From assembly GCA_030592985.1 (NCBI GenBank), contig JAUVIB010000122.1:1-8191 (forward strand): a stretch of DNA of 8,191 bases. Direction: 5' to 3'. The DNA is from Calditrichaceae bacterium (GTDB lineage: Bacteria; Calditrichota; Calditrichia; Calditrichales; Calditrichaceae). The position numbers and the translations under genes were made by a program. Under the pieces are notes generated by a model, which worked only from the letters and a program-made list of their open reading frames with translations, ran no database searches and had not been told where the DNA came from. Shown piece by piece: positions 1 through 6,426 of this stretch (position 1 is the first letter of the stretch; every line of letters begins with the position of its first letter).

Positions 1-1166
1 AAATTAAGCGATATTTAACCCAATTTATTATTGATGACTTAGATGAAAAAATGGTTTTTATTGGCGGAGCTCGCCAAGTAGGGAAAACCACCTTGGCGCG
101 AGACCTCATTTCAAAATCTTTCAAAAATTTTTCATACTTTAATTGGGATCACCGAACCGATCGAAAAAAAATACTTTCAATGGAACTGCCGGGGAACTCA
201 GAATTATTAATTTATGATAAAATCCACAAGTATAAAAAATGGAAGAATTATATAAAAGGTATTTATGATCAATATAAGAAAGAATATAAATTTATTGTAA
301 CCGGAAGCGCCAGATTAAATATTTTCCGAAAGGGCGGTGATTCTTTAATGGGTAGATACCATTATTATACGTTACATCCTTTAAGCCTGCCTGAAATAAT
401 AAACATATCAAATAAAATAGAGATTTTTAAGGAAATTCCTCTAAACCAAAACCATTATTCCGAATTTGAAAATCTATATGAATTCGGCGGTTTCCCTGAA
501 ATTTTCATAAAACAAAACCAAAGAGCGCTGAGGCGATGGCATAATGAACGTATTGAAAGACTTTTTAAAGAAGAAATCAGAGATATTACTGCAATTCGCG
601 ATATTGGAAGTTTACTTTTATTAGCAGAAATTTTACCGTCAAAAGTAAGCTCATTACTATCAATAAATTCAATCAGGGAAGATCTTGAAGTCAGCCATCG
701 CGCAGTTAAGCTTTGGGTAGAAACATTGGAATATTTTTACTATATTTTTCGGGTTTACCCTTTCCACAACGATTCAATTCGCTCTTTAAAAAAAGAAGCG
801 AAATTATACTTAACAGATTGGTCGGAAATAGAAAATGAGGGTGCACGCTTTGAGAATATGGTAGCGTGTCATTTGCTGAAACTTGTTAATTTTATGAAAG
901 AATATAATGGCTATAAATCCGAATTATTTTTTTTACGGAATATTGACAAGAAGGAAGTTGATTTTCTGGTGACAGTCGACAAAAAACCTTGGTTCTGCGT
1001 AGAGTGTAAATTAAGTGATGAATCTATTTCTCCCACCATTCACTATTACAAAGATCGTTTGAACATTCCTTTCGCATACCAAGTTATTAAAAAAAAGAAT
1101 GTTCATAGTCTGAAAAAGGGAATTCATGTCGTGTCTGCTGACAGATTTCTTGCCGCTTTGATATAA
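1..1166 (+). CDS. AAA-family ATPase with C-terminal DUF4143 region (5' end outside window)
   Basis: This is a predicted P-loop ATPase of the large ATPase/DUF4143 family. Its cellular role is poorly known; the family is common in archaea and anaerobic bacteria and is often accessory. Counting from the Met at base 51, the Walker A motif GGARQVGKTT is at residues 5-14. The Walker B-like stretch LLIYDKIHKY is at 52-61, a sensor-like VTGSARL at 83-89, LMGRY at 99-103 and the family GGFPE motif at 146-150. A winged-helix-like part covers about 195-235. The end resembles a PD-(D/E)xK fold, with E269, EVDF 302-305 and ECK 318-320. The reading frame stays open to the window edge, and the codons at bases 3-50 encode a family-typical lead (KRYL...DDLDEK), so Met at base 51 is probably internal. 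The usual Walker B Glu is replaced by Lys57, which questions ATP hydrolysis. The gene is convergent with lptD, 7 bp apart, and several stretches look AT-richer than lptD. Family assignment is firm; function is unknown. Confidence 0.88.
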   Translation, partial: IKRYLTQFIIDDLDEKMVFIGGARQVGKTTLARDLISKSFKNFSYFNWDHRTDRKKILSMELPGNSELLIYDKIHKYKKWKNYIKGIYDQYKKEYKFIVTGSARLNIFRKGGDSLMGRYHYYTLHPLSLPEIINISNKIEIFKEIPLNQNHYSEFENLYEFGGFPEIFIKQNQRALRRWHNERIERLFKEEIRDITAIRDIGSLLLLAEILPSKVSSLLSINSIREDLEVSHRAVKLWVETLEYFYYIFRVYPFHNDSIRSLKKEAKLYLTDWSEIENEGARFENMVACHLLKLVNFMKEYNGYKSELFFLRNIDKKEVDFLVTVDKKPWFCVECKLSDESISPTIHYYKDRLNIPFAYQVIKKKNVHSLKKGIHVVSADRFLAALI

Positions 1167-1173
1167 AGGGAAC

Positions 1174-3759
1174 TTAATAACGATCAATATAACCACTGCT
1201 GGTGGGATGTTTGGTTAATTTTATATCTTGCAGTACAGAAGATTTAATATTGATCTTAAAACCATAATATCCGATTAACGGCTGCCAGTCAAAAGCCATT
1301 TCCCAACAGTGCAGATCACGATATATATTGATATTCTGCATGGTCATATTTTGATTTTCAAGATCAAAACGTGTATTCCAACCCAGTTTCCAGTTTTTTG
1401 TAATCTGCATATTCAAGCGCAGCGATAAATCGATCCGCTGAGTCTGATTATAAACATTAGCCTTGTTGAGAGAATAATTAACATTAAATGAAACCGACCA
1501 TGGTACGGAAAGTTTTTTTGTCTGTTCTTCATAATTATATCTTTCCTGCTGAACATAACCGGTGTTAAGATTATCTAACCATTCGTCATCTTTTTCACGT
1601 TTTTTATCTTGATCTTCCTTCGATTTTTCATCCTCTTTGCCGCCAAAAGTTTTATTATTGATTGTCATGCCGAAAGAGGTCGTCAAACTAATCAGTCTCG
1701 GAAGTTTCCCCTGAGACAGCAAAAATTTTGCACTTTCTCCGCTTCCGGACAAGCCGGGTTCATAAAAACTATGACGGGTCGTTACGGAAATATTCTTATT
1801 CATGATTTTTGTTCTAAATTGACTTGAAAGCTGATTCCATTGTATGCTGTCTGCCAGAAAATCGTAATTGGTGGAAAAATTAGCCGTCAATAAATCGAAT
1901 TTTTTTTCCATACCCTCTTCATCAATCGTTTTTCCCTGAAAGAAATTCCCCAAACGAATAGACATGCTTCTCCGTGAGCGGGTTGGCGTACTACCGAAAG
2001 CTGATTTTTGAAAACGGTCAATTTTATGAATATTCCCGGTGCTGTCGGCCACTTCTGTAAAATATCCGTAAAAAGGATCTGAAAAATCCGGAGCAAAATT
2101 AAAACTAATTGCCGGTTCCAATTTGTGGCGAATATATTTGAATGTGCCCATATTTATATGAAACAGCCCGTACATATTTGTCTTGGCGCCAATACTAAAA
2201 TTAAAAGTATGCCTCGCGGCGAACTGCTTTACCTGGGTTTGTTCAATTATTCCAGTAGCTGAATCATACTCAGCTTCGGTAACATCGTTAATCCAATCCT
2301 CCGTATACGATAAACTTGGAGTAATATTTAAATATTTAAATACCTTTTGCGGGGCAGAAAAACTTAGGTTATGACGCCAGCCCGCCTTTAGTTCATCGGT
2401 GAAAGTATCCAAACTATCATCAGGGATATGAGCGCCGGTATTTCTTAGTGAACTATTATAAGAAAAATAGACTTTTTGATACCACGCTTGTTTACCGCTC
2501 GACCTTTTCCCTGTAATTGTTTCGTACATACTCGTTTGCGAGCGGTTAAAAGAGATATTCGGCAATGTGTAATCAATTCTTCCCGTTTGCAGATTATAGA
2601 TGTGGCTCATATTAAGAGTCATACTACTTTTAATTCCTCGCCATGATTTCCTGGCGGTAATATTCGAAGTTATATTTTGATTTAAACGGTTTTGAGCGTT
2701 AGGCGACGTATCCGTAATAAAAGTCCCGTCACTTACGAACCGACCTGATCCGGAGATAGTAAATGTGGGGTCAATGGTTTGGCTATGGTTAAAACCAAAT
2801 TGCCAGCGTTCACTATGCTTGCCTGTTGTGGGATCATTGGGATAATATTCCCCGTACATCGAACCTTTCAATTTATAACGCAGAGCATAATTAAAGCGTC
2901 CGCTATAAGTAAATCCCAGTTTGTCATAAAAATCCGTCAAAAAAGTAGCATCCATATAATCATTAATGGCCCAGTAATAACCCATATTACGCAAATATTG
3001 ACCACCATACTGATTCTCCCCGAAAGTGGGCACCACAATACCGGAGTGACGGCCTCGTTTATTGGAGAATACACCGAATGGAATTGCAAATAAGGGAACG
3101 TCGGCTATATAAAAATAGATGGGTTTTGCCACAACTTTATCTTTAACAATCACACGCATTTCAGAGCTTTTAAAATAATAATGCGGGTTATCAATATTAT
3201 CACAACTGGTGAAATAACCGGTTTGAATGATAAATGTACTGTCCGCCAGTTTATATATCTTCTCCCCGTTATAGTATCCGGGCTCCATTTCAGTATGACC
3301 ATATTCGATCTTTCCCCGTTTTGTTCCAAAATCATACTCGATAAATCGCCCCTCAATGGGTTTTTCACCTTTTTCAGAAAAGATCGGCGTTCCCCGGTAA
3401 TGCAAATTACTATCAGCGTCTACAGAATCCATAACTCCTTCAGCATATAATTTATTTTTCCGACGATCCATGCGGATTTTTTCGGATGTTAAGGTCATAG
3501 TAAGATATTTTATCTCGGCATTACCTTCAAGAAATATTTCATTGCCACCATTGCTTATGCGGATTTTTTCAGCTTTATAGAAAACCGGTCCCTCCAACTC
3601 TGCCTCTTTTTTATCATTCATAGAAAGACTATCCATTTCTACAGAATCAACAGATGAAGTAAAATACAGGGAATCACTATAAGCAAGAGAATCTTCCTGG
3701 GCATAAACCGGTATGATCATCAATAATAGAAAAAATATATTTAAAAGAAGTTTGTTCAA
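1174..3759 (-). CDS. lptD: LPS-assembly outer membrane protein LptD
   Basis: LptD is the outer-membrane beta-barrel which, plugged by lipoprotein LptE, inserts LPS into the outer leaflet at the end of the Lpt bridge. The 861-residue product starts with a signal peptide (MNKLLLN..., hydrophobic 4-18, likely cleaved after VYA at 20). An Asp/Ser-rich linker follows (about 22-58), then the LptA/OstA-like jellyroll (about 58-215, including EGNAEIKY and the TSCD/PHYYF region at 185-196). Next come the conserved VPLFAIPFG (221-229), GRHSGIVVP (236-244) and a long barrel with IRHKLEP (543-549) and a terminal HCWEMAF (817-823). There are only two cysteines, C187 and C818. A very charged segment at about 707-727 looks like a barrel loop. 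The start is TTG: an in-frame TAA lies two codons upstream of it, and the first ATG (residue 14) would destroy the signal peptide. A weak AAGAGA Shine-Dalgarno (3769-3774) sits 9 nt before TTG. The length suits FCB-type members. Identity is confident. Confidence 0.93.
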   Translation of the reverse strand: MNKLLLNIFFLLLMIIPVYAQEDSLAYSDSLYFTSSVDSVEMDSLSMNDKKEAELEGPVFYKAEKIRISNGGNEIFLEGNAEIKYLTMTLTSEKIRMDRRKNKLYAEGVMDSVDADSNLHYRGTPIFSEKGEKPIEGRFIEYDFGTKRGKIEYGHTEMEPGYYNGEKIYKLADSTFIIQTGYFTSCDNIDNPHYYFKSSEMRVIVKDKVVAKPIYFYIADVPLFAIPFGVFSNKRGRHSGIVVPTFGENQYGGQYLRNMGYYWAINDYMDATFLTDFYDKLGFTYSGRFNYALRYKLKGSMYGEYYPNDPTTGKHSERWQFGFNHSQTIDPTFTISGSGRFVSDGTFITDTSPNAQNRLNQNITSNITARKSWRGIKSSMTLNMSHIYNLQTGRIDYTLPNISFNRSQTSMYETITGKRSSGKQAWYQKVYFSYNSSLRNTGAHIPDDSLDTFTDELKAGWRHNLSFSAPQKVFKYLNITPSLSYTEDWINDVTEAEYDSATGIIEQTQVKQFAARHTFNFSIGAKTNMYGLFHINMGTFKYIRHKLEPAISFNFAPDFSDPFYGYFTEVADSTGNIHKIDRFQKSAFGSTPTRSRRSMSIRLGNFFQGKTIDEEGMEKKFDLLTANFSTNYDFLADSIQWNQLSSQFRTKIMNKNISVTTRHSFYEPGLSGSGESAKFLLSQGKLPRLISLTTSFGMTINNKTFGGKEDEKSKEDQDKKREKDDEWLDNLNTGYVQQERYNYEEQTKKLSVPWSVSFNVNYSLNKANVYNQTQRIDLSLRLNMQITKNWKLGWNTRFDLENQNMTMQNINIYRDLHCWEMAFDWQPLIGYYGFKINIKSSVLQDIKLTKHPTSSGYIDRY

Positions 3760-3863
3760 TTCGATTTATCTCTTATAATGTAACCGCTATTTAAGAATTT
3801 ATCCTGCCAATTTTATAGTATCAGAATTTCTTCTTCCTTCTTCTCCCATTAGGAGGCCTTTTG

Positions 3864-3907
3864 CCCCGACTTAGTTGGGGGCAGGCTACGTCAAAGACGG
3901 GCAGGCA
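3864..3907. repeat. GC-rich hairpin followed by two GCAGGC direct repeats
   Basis: Arms CCCCGAC (3864-3870) and GTTGGGG (3874-3880) form a 7-bp stem with one G-T wobble and a TTA loop. The sequence then carries GCAGGC at 3881-3886 and again at 3901-3906 (the second within GGGCAGGC), separated by a TACGTCAAAGAC segment. The block is markedly GC-richer than its AT-rich surroundings. This layout is typical of dispersed intergenic palindromic repeats, but only one copy lies in the window, so the repeat status is inference. Confidence 0.45.
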
Positions 3908-3976
3908 TGGGTATTCCTATGGAAGGACAACTTAAAAAGACCTTCTTTTCTTACCTATTCCTAAATCGGATTTTCC

Positions 3977-4005
3977 CCCTTTCCTTATTTTTGTTAGGGA
4001 AAGGG
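3977..4005. repeat. Strong imperfect hairpin (C/T arm, G/A arm)
   Basis: The arms at 3977-3987 (CCCTTTCCTTA) and 3995-4005 (TAGGGAAAGGG) pair over 11 bp with one G-T wobble. The loop is 7 nt and T-rich on the plus strand. Outside a two-base AC bulge, CC at 3975-3976 can pair further with the following G-run. On the minus strand, the direction in which rnr and lptD are read, the bases after the hairpin are AT-mixed rather than a T-run, so it is not a standard terminator. It could stabilise the rnr mRNA 3' end or form part of a dispersed repeat. Confidence 0.45.
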
Positions 4006-4035
4006 ACGGGGATAGGGTAATTTAAACGGAACATC

Positions 4036-4054
4036 GATTGTTTTCCAAACAATC
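4036..4054. repeat. Perfect 8-bp inverted repeat with 3-nt loop
   Basis: GATTGTTT (4036-4043) and AAACAATC (4047-4054) are exact reverse complements around a TCC loop. The element lies 135 bp beyond the rnr stop on the minus strand. There is no T-run on either side, so it does not look like a simple rho-independent terminator. It may be an RNA hairpin in an rnr 3' tail or an lptD leader, or a protein-binding palindrome. Confidence 0.5.
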
Positions 4055-4091
4055 ATATTTAACACACTTTATTCTTTCAAAAAAGCTATGT

Positions 4092-4164
4092 TTCGGCAAG
4101 CTCAGCACAGGAAGGCAAATTCTCACTTTTCGCCCCTAAGAGATTAACGTTTGATTGTCCTGAG
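4092..4164. repeat. Possible degenerate dispersed inverted repeat
   Basis: TTCGGCAAGCTCAG plus CACAGG (4092-4111) closely resembles, from memory, a TTCGACAAGCTCAGGACAGG-type element scattered between genes in many bacterial genomes. A partial inverted partner, TTGTCCTGAG, lies at 4155-4164, as expected if a two-armed element had decayed on the right. Both the identity and the pairing are inferred; the visible facts are the two short complementary-looking pieces just beyond the rnr stop codon. Confidence 0.35.
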
Positions 4165-4188
4165 TCCACATTACTTACGGATATACAA

Positions 4189-6423
4189 TTACCGCTTATG
4201 TAATTTACGTCTTTTATTTCGCGCTTTACCACTTGGTTTTGCATGCCGCATACTCAAATCCGGTAATACTCTTTTTTTACGGTCGCTAATGTTTTCAAGC
4301 AGTATAAAATCAATTTTTTTCTTTTCCAAATCAACATTATCAACGCGTACCCTTACTTCATCAGCAAGACGGATCATATTTTCAGTATCCCGCCCAATCA
4401 TGGAATAGGTTTTATCGTCAAAAATATAGAAGTCATCAGTTAAACTTGCCACGGCAACTAATCCTTCAATGAGGTTGTCTTGTAGTTCTATAAAAACCCC
4501 AAAAGACATCACTCCGGAAACAATACCCGTAAACTCTTCCCCAAGATGCTTTTGAATATATTCCAACTGTTTAATTTTTATAGACTCCCGTTCAGCTTCT
4601 ACTGCGAGACGTTCTGTTTTAGATGATTGTCGGGCAATTTTTTCAATTTTCTGGGATACTTTTGTCAACCCTTCCGTGGGTTTATCGGAATTAAAATATT
4701 TTTTCAGAAGGCGATGGACCGTCAAGTCGGGATAGCGCCTGATGGGTGATGTAAAATGGCTATAATCCGTAAAAGCGAGTCCGAAATGTCCGATATTTTT
4801 TTCCGAATAGATGGCCTTCATCATGGAGCGTAAGGTGACTTCCTGTACGAGTAGTTCTTCTTTGGTCCCTCTAATGGAATTATGAAGTTTCTGGAAAAAT
4901 TTTGGTGAAACCGAAGTTTGTGGTTTAAATTTAATCTGCAATGCATGAAGAAATTCATACAATTTTTGCATTTTATCAGGTGATGGGTTTTCATGGATTC
5001 GATAAATAAACGGCAATTTAAGCCTAAGCTGTTTACTGAGTTTTTTCACCTCAACTGTGACAGCCTGGTTAGCAGCCAGCATAAATTCTTCGATTAATTT
5101 ATGGGTACCGAGTCTTTCCCGCGGTAAAATATCTACAGGTTTACCTTTCTCATCAAGGACAAAACGGACTTCAGGTGTTTCAAAGTCGATCCCTCCTTTT
5201 TCATAGCGCTTTTTCGATAATTTTTTGGCAAGAGCATCCATAACCAACAGATTATCCCGTAAGGGATCATTAATCTCTCCGTTAATTATTTGCTGTGCTT
5301 CCTGATAATTAAAGCGCCTCGCACTATGGATCACCGAGGGCGATATTATTGTTTTAACTACCGTAAGATTATTATCCAATTCCATAACACAGGAAAAAGT
5401 TAAGCGGTCTGTATCAGGTTTTAAACTGCATAATTCATTGGAAAGATATTCGGGCAGCATAGGTATAACCCGGTCTACAAGATAGACGCTTGAACCGCGG
5501 CGAAGCGCTTCTTCATCAACCAAACTGCCTTCCCGCACATAATGGCTTACGTCGGCAATATGAACGCCAAGCCGCCAATGTCCATTATCCAATTTTTCTA
5601 ATGAAACGGCATCGTCAAAATCTTTAGCGTCAACCGGATCAATAGTAAAACAAATTGTATCACGAAGATCAAGCCTGTTATCAATATCTTTTTTTTCGAT
5701 TTCGGATGAAACTGTGCCTGCTTCCTTCTCCACCCGCTCTTCGAACTTTACCGGTATATTATAAGAATATGCCACACTAACCACATCAATACCGGGTGTA
5801 TCCGCATCACCGAGGATTTCCACCACAGTCCCTTCCGGGTTATGCTGATTTTTTTCCCAACGATCAAACGACACCAATACTTTTTGTTCTGGCTGTGCAC
5901 TTAGAGAATTATCTTCATGCACCAAAATATCCCTGGTAATTTTTTGATCATCGGGAACAACGTAAGCGTAATATTCTGTTTTATGATACGTTCCCACAAT
6001 ATATTTCCGAAAACGTTTTGCAATTTTTTTTACAAATCCTTCCAGGCGCTTACCACGTGAAGCTGAATATAATTGTACCTCCACAATATCACGATCAAAA
6101 GCTGTATTCAAATTAGGCTGAGAAACAAATATTTCGATATCCTCACTCTCAACATATACGAAACCGAAACCAGATCTGGTAACCCTTAGTTCGCCAATCC
6201 ATTGCTTGGATTTCTGCGGGAAAGCATAATGTCTTTTTCTCACATGAATAATTTGCCCCTCTTTAGCCAACCCCACAATACTATCCATAAAAAGATGAAA
6301 ATCCTGTTTACGCATACCCATAGCATTACTGATATCCAGCCGGTTTACCGGTACACCCGGATTTTTTTTTAAAATATTTAGAATTGCCTTTTGTAATTCG
6401 GCTACTTTTTTTGTTTTTTTCAC
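4189..6423 (-). CDS. rnr: Ribonuclease R (3'-5' exoribonuclease, RNB family)
   Basis: RNase R is a processive hydrolytic 3'-5' exoribonuclease that degrades structured RNA, including rRNA fragments and mRNA during trans-translation. The 744-residue product has the full family architecture. An N-terminal helix-turn-helix spans about 8-68 and two cold-shock/OB domains cover about 75-135 and 140-205. The RNB domain runs from about 250 to 575, and an S1 domain covers about 629-709 (FTGIVSGVMSFGVFIEL). A basic tail ends in KARNKRRKLHKR. The metal-binding Asp cluster TIDPVDAKDFDD gives D262, D268, D270 and D271, matching E. coli D272/278/280/281. The RNB signature HFTSPIRRYPDL is at 556-567. The start is GTG: the preceding codons are TAA (the prmC stop) and GTA, so no earlier start exists in frame. 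An AGGAG Shine-Dalgarno (6432-6436) sits 8 nt upstream, inside the prmC 3' end. The first 21 codons contain A7, A7 and A9 runs. Translational coupling to prmC is likely. Confidence 0.95.
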   Translation of the reverse strand: MKKTKKVAELQKAILNILKKNPGVPVNRLDISNAMGMRKQDFHLFMDSIVGLAKEGQIIHVRKRHYAFPQKSKQWIGELRVTRSGFGFVYVESEDIEIFVSQPNLNTAFDRDIVEVQLYSASRGKRLEGFVKKIAKRFRKYIVGTYHKTEYYAYVVPDDQKITRDILVHEDNSLSAQPEQKVLVSFDRWEKNQHNPEGTVVEILGDADTPGIDVVSVAYSYNIPVKFEERVEKEAGTVSSEIEKKDIDNRLDLRDTICFTIDPVDAKDFDDAVSLEKLDNGHWRLGVHIADVSHYVREGSLVDEEALRRGSSVYLVDRVIPMLPEYLSNELCSLKPDTDRLTFSCVMELDNNLTVVKTIISPSVIHSARRFNYQEAQQIINGEINDPLRDNLLVMDALAKKLSKKRYEKGGIDFETPEVRFVLDEKGKPVDILPRERLGTHKLIEEFMLAANQAVTVEVKKLSKQLRLKLPFIYRIHENPSPDKMQKLYEFLHALQIKFKPQTSVSPKFFQKLHNSIRGTKEELLVQEVTLRSMMKAIYSEKNIGHFGLAFTDYSHFTSPIRRYPDLTVHRLLKKYFNSDKPTEGLTKVSQKIEKIARQSSKTERLAVEAERESIKIKQLEYIQKHLGEEFTGIVSGVMSFGVFIELQDNLIEGLVAVASLTDDFYIFDDKTYSMIGRDTENMIRLADEVRVRVDNVDLEKKKIDFILLENISDRKKRVLPDLSMRHAKPSGKARNKRRKLHKR

Positions 6424-6426
6424 TAC

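Larger units (their letters stand above)
3760..4188. other. Gene-free spacer between rnr and lptD, rich in hairpins and repeat-like pieces
   Basis: No coding sequence is credible in these 429 bases; the only in-frame stretches are under about 20 codons. Starting from the lptD side, the region holds a polypyrimidine tract (about 3827-3847; purine-rich on the lptD strand), then a GC-rich hairpin followed by two GCAGGC repeats. A C-rich/G-rich hairpin, a perfect 8-bp hairpin and a segment resembling half of a dispersed inverted repeat follow. On the minus strand this is both the 3' flank of rnr and the 5' flank of lptD. None of the hairpins is followed on the minus strand by a good T-run, so I see no classical intrinsic terminator for rnr. 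I also found no convincing -35/-10 pair for lptD; a TTGGCA box exists but has no partner at normal spacing. Confidence 0.7.

Noticed and set aside
1..1166. An anti-phage defence system around the ATPase
   Set aside because: No partner nuclease, toxin, antitoxin or other defence gene is visible next to it; the neighbour is lptD. The left flank is not visible.
1167..1205. Bidirectional terminator between the ATPase and lptD
   Set aside because: The 7-bp gap holds no stem-loop, and the small CCAC/GTGG pairing lies within the last lptD codons without a T-run.
2779..3093. A 104-codon plus-strand frame inside lptD
   Set aside because: It is an antisense shadow of a well-supported lptD coding region, with no domain pattern.
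3801..3830. A sigma70 promoter for lptD using TTGGCA on the minus strand
   Set aside because: No -10 box occurs 16-18 bp downstream; the nearest TATAA-like sequence is too far away.
3864..3907. CRISPR-like or tandem array from the GCAGGC repeats
   Set aside because: There are only two 6-bp units at one spacing, with no regular repeat-spacer pattern and no cas gene.
4036..4054. Perfect hairpin as an intrinsic terminator of rnr
   Set aside because: No T-run follows on the minus strand and it is 135 bp past the stop; kept only as an inverted repeat.
4088..4147. A short plus-strand frame starting MFRQAQHRKANSHF in the spacer
   Set aside because: It is only 19 codons, overlaps the repeat-like element and has no ribosome binding site; most likely chance.
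4151..4408. An 85-codon plus-strand frame over the 3' end of rnr
   Set aside because: It lies antisense to the conserved S1 domain and basic tail of RNase R and has no protein-like features beyond low-complexity Ser/Phe.
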